Assembly (NCBI GenBank): GCA_933207985.1
Contig: OW240916.1
Location: 320,472,336-320,536,335, forward strand
Direction of reading: 5' to 3'
DNA length: 64,000 bases
Origin: Pelobates cultripes
Lineage: Eukaryota > Chordata > Amphibia > Anura > Pelobatidae
Below are positions 27,001-33,127 of this stretch, piece by piece. Both the position numbers and the translations under genes were made by a program. Under the pieces are notes generated by a model. That model did no database searches, was not told where the DNA came from, and saw nothing but the letters and a program-made list of their open reading frames with translations. The first letter of the stretch is position 1. Every line of letters starts with the position of its first letter.

Positions 27001-30000
27001 TGCAGCCTGAGCTCTGGGTCCTCCCTCTCCCTCCCTACCTCCGCCGCCGGCCGCCAGCACAGTGCCTGCGGACCGGGGAGGGAGAGCTCTGATCTTCCTC
27101 CCCGGTCCGCAGGCACATTGCACGGCTGGCAGGGGAGGGAGACCGGCGGATTTCTCGGGGGGGGGCAATTGCCCCGTTGCCCCCCCCCCTGGATCCGCCA
27201 ATGGTGTCAGGAAAACAAGTTGTTTTCCTGACACTATAGTGATCCTTTAAAGTTCTGACCGGTCGCACACATGGTCCTATGCCCAAAATAGTTCCAGGGC
27301 ATTTGCTGCTTTTACCGGTCAACTTGCAGGAGCTCCTGTGGCCACAATATAGGGTGCTCCATCTGGCTCTCATGAAGCGTTTGTACCCCTTAGTCTCAGG
27401 CACCTTCCCTCCAAAAAGCACTCTCCTGGCGGATTTCAAAGTGGTTTAAAACCCCGAACCAAGTTGTCCGGAAACCCACAAAGTCCTCATGTCGAAATTA
27501 GTTCCATAGCAGTCATGGCTAAGTACTGCTGGGACTATTCGTGGGTTTGGTTCATTTGAACGGCCACCAGGGAGCCAGCGTTCGGTTTCATTCGAATGAA
27601 GTTAAAGTGCTGAACCAGGGGCACCCAGGGCAAGCTGCTTATGGCAGCTGGGCAGCGTAACTCCCAAACGGGGTCTCAGACCTGGACCATAGTTGGTGGG
27701 CAGGAGGTCAGCTTCCACACTACTCCTGGAGTTTGTGGCAAACATCCCAGGGGAAGAGTGTTTGTCACACTGCCATTCAGTGTCTCCACCCTCTGCATGG
27801 ATACACTGAACTTTCCTCATAACGATGCATTGATTCAATGTATCCCTATGAGGAGATGCTGATTGGCCAGGGCTGTGTTTGAATCATGCTGGCTCTGCCC
27901 CGATCTGATTCCTTCACAGTCTCAGCCAATCCTATGGGAAAGCATTGTGATTGGCTCAGAGAATCAGTACTGATGATGTCAGCCATGCAGGCAGAGCCAG
28001 CAGCTACAGATGTGAATGCAAGTAAGATTTTACTAAATTTAGGGAGGCCAGGGAGCTAGATGGTGGTTTTAACCACTGCATTGCCATGTGGACCGCCACC
28101 GCCTCCATAAGTGGTTTTATTAAAATAATGCCCTTTTGACATTATTCTTTATCACCCCCTCCTCCTCCGCCCCAAAAAGAAACACTCAAAAAGCGTTTCA
28201 AAAGAAGGTTTTACTTACTATAATCCATCTCCAGGTAAAGCTCCTGGCAGAAGGAAGCAGATTACGTAAAATACGCACAGACTTGATAATAGGCAGCCTG
28301 GAGCAGAGTTCTGGGTTGCCTAAGTGACATGTGGTTGGGGTGCCTATAACTCTGGATGTACAGTGACTGAAGTTGAAACACTGCATATCCAGACTCCTAT
28401 CACTCCTATCACTACCACTTCTGTTTTTTGTAGTAGTCATGGTGGTTGGTAGGGATGTGCATGGGCAAAACATTTGGTCAGGATTTCGGCAATTCGGCAC
28501 TTTGGTTTGGTGTGGCACTTCAGAAATTCAGGACTTCTGTTTTGCCACTTTCCAGAAATCCAAAGCACTTCGGCACTTGCGAAATTCGGCAATTTGGTTC
28601 GGTTCGGCTCGGCACTTCCAAATTTCGGCAATTCGGTTCGGCACTTCGGAAATTCTGCAATTTAGACATTCAAAAGCATCCAAAGCGTTTAAGAACGAAA
28701 CGAATTGCACATGTCTAGTGGTTGGAGTGACCCTTTACATATCAGCTTCTTATTCTGACATACATAATATATCTACAGTAAATTGTAGCACAAAGCCAAG
28801 TTAATATCATTGTCTCTTTATTACAGTAACACTGAAAGTATCTTACCTCCAACAATCCAATCTGCTCATTCGTTAAGATTCCGTTCTCCTTCAGCTTTCT
28901 ATACAGCGCAGACGTCAGAGGAAGATGTTTTGCCATCACGGGGTGATAGTACTGTAAGATGCCTGAATGGATGTTATTATTAACTGATCTGGAAGTGGAA
29001 CCTACTGGGAAAATACATCACAAGATAAAGGAATGAGTGGTGAGGGTCAAAAGGATATAAAGTTAGACCATTGCCTGGATGATAAGGGTCAAGTATTCTG
29101 CTATCCCTTTAACATGTATCACCTTGGAAAATGTAAATGGCCGTCTAAACATTGGTAAACTTCACAAACAAGGATAACATGGCTGCCCATGAGAGGTGCA
29201 CCTATGATGTTAAATTTATCAAGGCACTTCCAATATTTAACTGATATCCTATTGATTCTGGTTTTCAACCCCATTTTATTATCAATGAAGCTCCACAGAC
29301 ATAACTTTGTTATTGTGGCAAACCTAGCCACTTAAGACTGTATTTCCCACTTAAGACTGTATTTACATGTATGTGATATTGTGGCTTTAAGACTACCTGA
29401 ACTGTCCATGTTCCCTATTCGATATTTTATGTGAACGAGAGCATTCGTATGCTGGCGGCATGAAAGCCACCAGCATTCATATAGTAGTTTCACGAACAGT
29501 GAATTTCAACACTGTTTGTGAAACGAACAAACTACCGAATGGGAGACCACACACAGGAGGTCGTGTGGCTCCCATTATGGATCACAACAAAGTATCTGTC
29601 GGCAGTTAATAGATGTTCAGGGTGGCCGCCGTTCGGATACCGACCACGCACCGGTGGCCATCTTGGATCCTTTGTTGTACAGGGGACTACCATTACCATT
29701 AAATTTACTTAAATCAAAATGTTTTCAGTTGCTATGTCTGAGTGTCACCTGAACCCTGTACCTGTAACAATCTGTTAGTAACTGTACTCTATGCTTTGTA
29801 CTTATTGAAACTGAACGCTTCTTTATAGGAAGTGTTTGGGGATGCTTTGTGATTGACAGCTAGAGGAGGTGTGGCTCAAACAGAATAAACAAACAAAGGG
29901 ATTTAACCCTAAATGGCACGTGTTTTTTCTATTAAAGTTGTCAATGCATCCCAAGGAATTTGTAGATCTGAAACAACTGGCAGGGGTGAGGTCAAACCTT

Positions 30001-31531
30001 TGGTCACCTTAGCACAGGACATGCTGCACATTTGATTTCAACTTTAAACACTTTAATAACCACAGTTGTTCTAACTCACAGATTGCAAATAAAAGCACCC
30101 CTTTCTGTGCTATAGCCTTTAGCCCATAAATGTGTATTGCTTTATCTGAAAGCAGCTATGTCCCTCACCATCCTTTTTACTTGCCTTTATATTCTCCCCC
30201 CCCACCCCCTTTTAGCCCCTTAAGGAACAAACTTCTGGAATAAAAGGGAATCATGTCATGTGTCCTTAAGGGTTTAAACCCCCACCCTATTTTTTTTTTG
30301 TCTTTCCTTTTGTTTAGTTTATACCTTAGGACAATTAAGGACTACTTTTCCTTCTATATAATGGTAAAATTGACAAAACTTGACAAAGGACTGAGATCCT
30401 GTCAATCCTGACATTAGCTTCAAACCCCACATGTTGACATTTCACGTTAACCTTATACTCTGAAGATTGAGGGGTTTATTAAGTAAATGAACAGGGTTAT
30501 AAACTAAAGGCAAAATTGTCAGGAATTTAAAGTAAAATTTCAATGTTTAGACTAAAATAGCCAAACCGGAAAAATTCTCCGTCAGCTATGCTTACAGGTC
30601 GGCTACTTTGGACATTTTACATTCACTTCGAATTAACTGCTCTCCCCGAAAACAAATGTGGGTATCAAACAAAACGTTGGGCCCATGCTTTTATTTCTGT
30701 CGTAGTTTCTGGACATACATGTTTGCTACATGTTACCATAAGCAGTACAGGTATAATTACAGTGCTGGTTCTTGTACACAATTAGCAGCTTAAATTCTAA
30801 CATGACCACTCTCACCCTGTGGTGCCCTCAAGCCATTCCTACATAATAGACCCAAACCATTCACTAACAGTGAGGTGATCTGCTTGCCAACAAGGCACGT
30901 TCTGCATGTTTCCTTTGGGGGTATATAAACACAATAATAAAAATATATAAATAAATATGAGAATATGGGGCTAAGAAAAAGCTGTAACTAGCCCCAACTA
31001 AGGTTATATTTCCCATAGTATAACTGCTCTGTGTAATGTATTACACCACTGGGAAGAAGGCAGACGCTCTCTCTCCGCATGCATGCCACTTTTGTTTACA
31101 AAAAAAAAAAAAGACCGTCTCCTGAAACAAAGCACTCCAGCAAGCTTACTTAATAGGAACAATCCAAGCACCATAACCACTGCAGCTTCCTTGTAAGGCA
31201 CCACAACCCACCAGTACCAGCGGTGGAGAGCTGGATGTTCCAGAGAACCACTGAGTTCTTCTGAGCCAAGCCCTGCATTGCACAGAGCAGTAACGTCCCC
31301 TATACATTGTACCATTAAACAGACCAATGTAGGTAGTTTGAAGATTTGGCGCAGTGAGCTGCACCCACCCAGATATGTTCCCATCCCACAATGCATTCTA
31401 AGATAATGTACACAGTACTGTAGGGCCCTGACCCATACAACCCAAATTGGCAAAAAGAGGCAAATCTTTCAAATATACTTACAGTAAACCGGCTCCTGGC
31501 TGAATGTGACTTTCTTCAATGATTTGATCAT
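5844..31531 (-). CDS. CARD and coiled-coil protein, five coding exons, family not identified
   Basis: Exons joined on the minus strand: 31531-31483, 29004-28847, 23761-23593, 20308-20173, 6099-5844 (768 nt, 255 residues plus stop). Every intron has GT-AG ends and the phases at all four junctions match (1, 0, 1, 2). The ATG at 31531 has an in-frame TAA five codons upstream. Residues about 32-113 read as a CARD death-fold: helix-2/3 pattern ENGILTNEQIGLLE, then VFKLIQVL and FCAVLHETGHHQLAQIL. An intron splits the CARD between helices. Residues about 150-225 are charged and heptad-like (LEDLEEKISLAKWKRELV), predicting a coiled coil, followed by a basic tail. CARDs pair with other CARDs in apoptotic and inflammatory signalling, so an adaptor role is inferred from architecture alone. 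It does not match CRADD, BCL10, APAF1, NOD1 or caspase-2 outside the CARD. The introns, especially the 14-kb last one, are full of transposons. Confidence 0.8.
6950..7335. repeat. DIRS right inverted terminal repeat and complementary region
   Basis: The segment at 6983-7090 reads the same as the reverse complement of 19200-19325. The segment at 7150-7200 is the reverse complement of 6950-7000 (shared GGTGGCAGTACACTAG against CTAGTGTACTGCCACC-like sequence). This self-complementary end is what DIRS elements use to form their circular intermediate. Confidence 0.72.
7339..8493 (+). mobile_element. Solo LTR (TGTGGCGG...CCATACA), 1155 bp
   Basis: It begins TGTGGCGGAACC and ends CCATACA, flanked by perfect 5-bp duplications GAAGG (7334-7338 and 8494-8498). 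A TATA-like GCATAAAAGCC at about 8200 precedes the likely R region. A hairpin-forming GGAGATAATT...AATTATCTCC lies at about 8034-8070. No internal coding region remains. The same family recurs at 12905, 62412 and the right edge of the window. Confidence 0.85.
8499..8665 (-). pseudogene. DIRS tyrosine recombinase, C-terminal fragment
   Basis: The minus strand reads STSWAEKAHASPKDICRAAT and WSSFNTF, the conserved end of DIRS recombinases just before the catalytic Tyr region. It is the piece of recombinase left between the solo LTR (7339-8493) and the hAT insertion (8674-11283). Confidence 0.75.
9050..9361. repeat. Minisatellite arm, orientation switches near 9125
   Basis: Short imperfect units (GTGTCCCCATGTCTCAGT and then its complement type GGGGACACTGGGAGACATGG). 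The G-rich orientation begins near 9126 after a C-rich start. Open frames such as that at 9056-9334 are repeat artefacts. Confidence 0.9.
9367..10147. mobile_element. 781-bp foldback element with about 300-bp inverted arms
   Basis: The first and last roughly 300 bp are imperfect reverse complements (left starts TGTCATGATCTTGTGCAG, right ends with its complement). The termini are TG...CA and the element is flanked by the 5-bp duplication GATAT (9362-9366 and 10148-10152). The arms would form a large hairpin with a loop of about 150-200 bp. TG/CA ends with a 5-bp duplication are LTR-like, so it may be two LTRs in opposite orientation or a true foldback transposon. No ORF is present. Confidence 0.75.
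10150..10830. repeat. Minisatellite second arm, orientation switches near 10684
   Basis: Units of the type GGGGACACTGGGAGACATGG run to about 10683, then the array flips to the C-rich orientation (GTGTCCCTAGTGTCTC). With the first arm this makes the array symmetric about the 781-bp element. Confidence 0.9.
11360..12700. mobile_element. hAT-like insertion with CA-rich minisatellite, right end unresolved
   Basis: It starts with CAGTGGCATACTAAGG, a hAT-type terminus, where DIRS recombinase sequence breaks off. The interior at 11690-12220 is a CACTGCATACACTATACACA-type minisatellite that switches to TG-rich units at about 12220-12470. Recombinase sequence is recognisable again by 12725-12900. I found neither the matching right terminus nor the target duplication. 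Confidence 0.55.
11690..12470. repeat. CA/TG-rich minisatellite
   Basis: Units near 20-22 bp such as CTGCATACACTATACACACA lie up to about 12220, then TGTGTCTGTATGTG-type repeats on the same strand. Long frames across it (377 and 385 codons) translate to His/Thr/Tyr repeats and are not genes. Confidence 0.92.
12710..12899 (-). pseudogene. DIRS recombinase fragment between insertions
   Basis: The minus strand reads ILPDKVVLYPKPSFLPKVIS and INQPISLPLFS, matching the DIRS recombinase block that follows the RNase H domain. It is bounded by the preceding insertion and the LTR at 12905. Confidence 0.7.
12905..13576 (+). mobile_element. Solo LTR (TGTGATGG...CGTTACA), 672 bp
   Basis: It begins TGTGATGGAACCAGCCTCGCC, close to the LTR at 7339, ends CGTTACA, and is flanked by perfect 5-bp duplications GCCTG (12900-12904 and 13577-13581). 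A candidate poly(A) hexamer AATAAA is at about 13304. It is shorter than its relative, so one of the two carries an indel. Confidence 0.85.
13582..14030 (-). pseudogene. DIRS recombinase middle fragment
   Basis: The minus strand contains a Leu-rich recombinase-like run (LREGLSLSTLKVQVSALSHF) of the kind found in the N-terminal core-binding domain of DIRS recombinases. It is continuous with the fragment at 15034 once the LTR at 14036-15028 is removed. Confidence 0.6.
14036..15028 (-). mobile_element. Solo LTR on minus strand, 993 bp
   Basis: On the minus strand it starts TGTGGCAAACATAGCC and ends CCGCTACA. Flanks are CCCTG (14031-14035) and CTCTG (15029-15033), four of five matching, so the duplication is imperfect. 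DIRS sequence resumes on both sides. GC-rich blocks such as ATGGCCGCCGCC are shared with the LTR-like patches near 21150 and 29640. Confidence 0.7.
15034..15464 (-). pseudogene. DIRS RNase H tail and recombinase start
   Basis: The minus strand reads AYIFPPVSLISRILQKVKTE and then YRLYRSWFSVL, the motif pair typical of DIRS elements after RNase H. The reading frame closes at the LTR edge. Confidence 0.72.
15449..15862 (-). pseudogene. DIRS RNase H domain, degraded
   Basis: The minus-strand frame ends with SATHIRGIDNIIADDLSRS, the conserved end of the DIRS/Ty3-type RNase H domain (HIxGxxNxxADxLSR). Upstream sequence is frameshifted. Confidence 0.75.
15835..16275 (-). pseudogene. DIRS reverse transcriptase, catalytic half, broken
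   Basis: The minus strand shows FRPILDLKELN, DFMATWDLKDDYLHI and QFKALPFGLASAPRIFTK. The YLDD catalytic codons are at 15936-15947, but the next codon is TAG and they are out of frame with the preceding block. The copy is therefore dead by at least one frameshift and one nonsense change. Confidence 0.85.
16277..17220 (+). mobile_element. Tigger/pogo-type DNA transposon, internally deleted
   Basis: It is inserted cleanly in the DIRS reverse transcriptase: CAGTGG...CCACTG flanked by TA on both sides (16275-16276 and 17221-17222). Removing it restores the DIRS reading frame. The left end starts CAGTGGAACCTCGGTTAACG, a Tigger-like terminus. The right end keeps only about six matching bases, so an internal deletion has removed most of the right part. 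Confidence 0.85.
16736..17210 (+). pseudogene. Tigger transposase remnant
   Basis: It opens MAPKKAAGAGKRKKEM, then the CENP-B/pogo helix-turn-helix (MRLTDLAKEYGRSASTI). A TAG at 16931 interrupts the frame. Sequence then reads VSKQRPPILEEVEKLLLLWI, and after an internal deletion GDLKIKPLLVYHSENPWAFK and SNPKAWVT, known from Tigger transposases. The DDE core is missing. Confidence 0.85.
17223..17450 (-). pseudogene. DIRS reverse transcriptase, N-terminal part
   Basis: The minus strand gives IQQFAHRWRETTANPWILNL and GVYSRLFLVPKPD, the conserved start of DIRS reverse transcriptase. It continues into 16275 on the far side of the Tigger insertion. Confidence 0.75.
17463..18650 (-). pseudogene. DIRS gag-like region, fragmented
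   Basis: Pieces on the minus strand: a Ser-rich acidic N-part (KSSRLELSSGECSMSSYLE, 18163-18510), GLKNPMDKRAETSSRWTYQA (17725-18042), and a basic C-part (KNRKGYQDKPRFFSS, 17463-17669). This order and composition match DIRS ORF1 proteins. Frames differ between pieces, so it is not functional. Confidence 0.7.
19190..19345. repeat. DIRS left inverted terminal repeat
   Basis: The reverse complement of this stretch matches 6983-7090 over more than 100 bp, including the block ATCCCTAGTGTACTGCCACC and GGGGGAGGAACTTTTAT. Confidence 0.75.
19346..20172. other. Intron sequence, nothing recognised
   Basis: AT-rich intronic DNA between the DIRS element and CARD exon 4. No repeats with clear ends and no exon-like frames were seen. 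Confidence 0.5.
20173..20308 (-). CDS. CARD gene exon 4, linker and start of coiled coil
   Basis: 136 nt between acceptor TTTTTTTCTAAAG and donor GTAGGT. Residues 126-170 run from a polar linker into GENIQLRRHYQSLRKAYTK, where heptad spacing starts. The alternative donor four bases further on (GTAATG) would put a TAG in frame, so GTAGGT is preferred. Confidence 0.75.
20466..21400 (-). mobile_element. LTR-like fragment on minus strand
   Basis: It shares with the solo LTR at 7339 a TATA-like segment (minus-strand TGTATAAATTG near 20620), an ATTGGGAAAAAGGG block, and the paired AGATAATTGAG...CTCAATTATCT hairpin (20658-20705). It also shares GC-rich ATGGCCGCCAT blocks near 21155 and GAACG-rich sequence. 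Ends and target duplication were not resolved. Confidence 0.5.
21586..21806. repeat. 44-bp tandem repeat, about five units
   Basis: Units of CAGCCTGAGACMCCAGAG followed by CCGTTCTTCTGTAATACC and TTAAAAAT repeat in order. A single extra unit lies at 23537-23578, next to CARD exon 3, with 1.7 kb of AT-rich sequence between. Confidence 0.9.
21807..23536. other. AT-rich segment between copies of the 44-bp repeat
   Basis: About 1.7 kb with no recognised coding potential. It is bordered on both sides by the 44-bp repeat and by AGACCCC, so it may be an insertion into the array. I could not define termini that fit a known class. Confidence 0.4.
23593..23761 (-). CDS. CARD gene exon 3, C-terminal half of CARD
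   Basis: 169 nt between acceptor TCTTTTAG and donor GTAAGT. It encodes residues 70-125, with VFKLIQVLRKADHHVFTTFC and HETGHHQLAQIL matching CARD helices 4-6. It ends in phase 1. A repeat unit shared with the array at 21586-21806 begins 15 nt past this donor. Confidence 0.88.
25324..27203. mobile_element. hAT element with GT minisatellite, innermost layer
   Basis: It starts CAGTGGCGGATCCAG and ends with the near-complement CTGGATCCGCCAATG. It is flanked by perfect 8-bp duplications GTGTCAGG (25316-25323 and 27204-27211). It sits inside the TTAA element. The right part is GC-rich (26830-27203) and no transposase is present. Confidence 0.9.
25520..26765. repeat. GT-rich minisatellite
   Basis: Units such as GGGGCAGTGTGTGTATGG and GGACAGTGTTTGTGG alternate for more than 1.2 kb. 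A short inverted piece (CCCCACAAACACTATCCCC) is at about 26340-26385. Long frames on both strands are repeat translations. Confidence 0.95.
28450..28717. mobile_element. 268-bp hAT-type miniature element
   Basis: TAGGGATGTGCATG at the left and TAGACATGTGCAATTCG (reverse complement) at the right are flanked by perfect 8-bp duplications GTGGTTGG (28442-28449 and 28718-28725). The interior is built from short ATTCGGCA/CACTTCGG repeats. A second copy at 55057-60935 is split by the Ngaro element. Confidence 0.9.
28847..29004 (-). CDS. CARD gene exon 2, N-terminal half of CARD
   Basis: 158 nt between acceptor TTTTCCCAG and donor GTAAGA. It encodes residues 17-69, including LTSALYRKLKENGILTNEQI, the region matching CARD helices 1-3. 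It ends in phase 0. Confidence 0.85.
29313..29945 (+). mobile_element. LTR-like element, right end uncertain
   Basis: It starts TGTGGCAAACCTAGCCAC, like the minus-strand LTR at 14036-15028, with a tandem ACTTAAGACTGTATTT just after. GC-rich GGTGGCCGCCGTTCGG and GGCCATCTTGGATCC blocks are shared with related LTRs. The 3' end and target duplication were not found. Confidence 0.5.
30215..30274. repeat. Short palindromic repeat, CCCTTAAGGA type
   Basis: CCCCTTAAGGAACAAAC pairs with GTGTCCTTAAGGGG about 45 bp away. A close relative is at 62036-62110. It is a miniature inverted-repeat element of about 60 bp. Confidence 0.6.
30275..31482. other. CARD gene intron 1, mostly unremarkable
   Basis: Low-copy sequence with an A-run at about 31099. 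The stretch 31130-31450 resembles miniature-element interiors (CACCATAACCACTGCAGC). No additional exon was supported. Confidence 0.4.
31483..31531 (-). CDS. CARD gene exon 1 (start codon)
   Basis: Sixteen codons from ATG plus one base, ending at donor GTAAGT. The dangling T joins TA of the next exon to make Leu17. The peptide MIKSLKKVTFSQEPVY is basic and has no signal-peptide character. An in-frame TAA lies just upstream, which supports this start. Confidence 0.7.
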
Positions 31532-32963
31532 AGTGATCGATTACATGTATAGAATATAAACCACCAATTTGGGATGGTTATAGTAAGTGCTCCATGTTGT
31601 CCATCACTTGGCTTCCAATAAGTACATTATTTAGCATGTGTAGAGCAGTGTCCAGGCACAGAGCAGGGATGGCTCTGCTGTTAATACTGGTTTGTAAATA
31701 TATAAAATCCAGTATCGGACACCCTGTTACAGGGAAGGACACCCTCAATGATTGCTGCAGGAGAAGGTTTCCAAAGCGGTGATATTCTAGTCTGGATAGA
31801 ATGTTGGTTAGGCCAGCAGTCAGTTCCCTGTGATTTCCTGCATCAATGCGTTGCTACGATGCTTGTAACAAACTTAGGAGTTGCTTAGCATTCTTATCCA
31901 AGCATTATAATTCTTGCACACTTCCTTTGTTCTACTAGAATGGACAAGATTTGTACCCAGTGTTTACAAACCGGGTTATTCACTGAAGGGAGAATTGTCA
32001 GGAACACAACACGAATTTCAAACAAGGCCAAAAATAGCCAGCTGGGAGAATTCACTAGTTTGGCACCAATTTAGAATTTGTCTGGGTTTTAGTAAAGTGA
32101 AAATTCCAGTGAATTTAAAAGTTAAGGTTAAATAGCTAGACATCTGATTTCAGTTTGGGTAATGACTTCTCACTTCAGCAAGTTGTCCTGTAGATTGCAA
32201 AAATATTAGAGTTAGAGTGCAAGATCACTGACCAGGTTTACGGCAGTGAGAAGTCAAAGTGAATTTAACAATCAAGGCCAGAATAGCGTAAGAGCATGGT
32301 TGGCTTGGAGAAGTTTTCTAGTTCTGCTATTTTGACCTTAGTCACCCGGTTAATGAATGAAATTACGTGCATAATGTTCTAGCAGACAATGTTTTATTGC
32401 CTTTGTAGGATTAATCCTGCCCCTATGGATGGTATACCAGTCACACGGATTAATCCAGATATTCAGCGCTACCTCTGACCAGACCTATAGAAGAGCTACT
32501 CTGCTTCAATTTCCTTAATTTTTAACTTGTCATTGGCATAAAGTCTGCAGGCACTGATATCACCACACACCCATGCTCAGTATGATAGGAAGCAGGGCTT
32601 CAATGCCCAAGGAAGGCTTCCCACCTCGGCTGCATTGATAGTTAAAATGTCACAGGTAATTGACTTATGCCCATTGACTCTTAACACAGATTAAGATGTA
32701 GATAATCTAGCCCTCCCGCCAGCCTAATCTGACCCCATGAGCTAGGCTATAAATATAAAGCCTAGGGTATGACACAGGCAGCTGAGTATAATGGGATGTC
32801 TAGTTCAGATGGCAAGGATGCAGTTTCTCTGTTATTACTGGACTTCCCTTCCAACCCTTTGTCCTTTTAAAGAAGACTGCGTTTACCATGCGGTGATCCC
32901 AACAGACAGCTGTAGTCATTCACTGAACTTATGACAATAGGCAAACAGATAAAATAAATAAGC

Positions 32964-32969
32964 TTTATT
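32964..32969 (-). terminator. ccnb1: Poly(A) signal of the cyclin gene
   Basis: AATAAA on the minus strand, 63 bp beyond the cyclin TGA at 33032-33034. It gives a very short 3' UTR. No second canonical hexamer lies closer to the stop. Confidence 0.7.
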
Positions 32970-33031
32970 AAAAATGATAAAAGTATAAGAGCTATGTTGG
33001 TACGGTGCACAGTATGAGCTGGAGTCTTGTC

Positions 33032-33127
33032 TCAGGAGCTGGCGAGGTTTTCCATGAGTTCACAGTTCAGGTGGGGTAACAGGCTGACTTTTAACTGGTG
33101 ACGGCTGGCATATTTATTCCTTACAGC
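33032..33127 (-). CDS. ccnb1: ccnb1 exon 9 (stop codon)
   Basis: 96 nt from acceptor CTCTTGCAG to TGA. It encodes [20 protein letters not shown] and an 11-residue tail. NKYAS is conserved, and the following Ser-Lys pair of typical B1 is replaced by Arg-His. Confidence 0.88.
   Translation of the reverse strand, partial: AVRNKYASRHQLKVSLLPHLNCELMENLASS

Larger units (their letters stand above)
24870..27250. mobile_element. TTAA-flanked miniature element carrying a hAT insertion
   Basis: Ends TTAACGGGACACTATAGTCA and (reverse complement) TTAAAGGATCACTATAGTGT sit at TTAA sites (24870-24873 and 27247-27250). The interior matches the copies at 39686 and 41963 (AAGTGGTCTGGGTGCC, AGAGAAACTGCTATG). 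Terminal motif and TTAA target are of piggyBac type. No transposase is present. Confidence 0.8.
24387..27769. mobile_element. Solo LTR split by a later insertion
   Basis: It begins TGTGACGAACCGCC and ends TTTGTCACA, flanked by perfect 5-bp duplications CTGCC (24382-24386 and 27770-27774). Once the TTAA element at 24870-27250 is removed, about 1.0 kb of LTR remains. It contains the GGGAGATAATT...AATTATCTCCC hairpin (24700-24745) shared with other LTRs in the window. Confidence 0.8.
24171..28135. mobile_element. TTAA-type miniature element, outermost of a four-layer nest
   Basis: The left part (24171-24386, starting TTAAAGAAACACTATAGTCA) and the right part (27775 to about 28135) align in order with the unbroken relative at 38974-39464, including AGGTGCATTCCTATGGCAGT-like and GATGCTGATTGGC blocks. 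They are separated by the LTR at 24387-27769, whose CTGCC duplication marks the break. The right terminus is degraded. Confidence 0.7.

Noticed and set aside
25420..27234. Long Cys/Val/Gly-rich and Pro/His/Thr-rich frames on both strands
   Set aside because: They are translations of the GT minisatellite inside a hAT element.
31004..31453. 149-codon minus-strand frame with hydrophobic stretches
   Set aside because: It lies in the CARD gene's first intron, overlaps miniature-element-like sequence and an A-run, and shows no recognisable domain.
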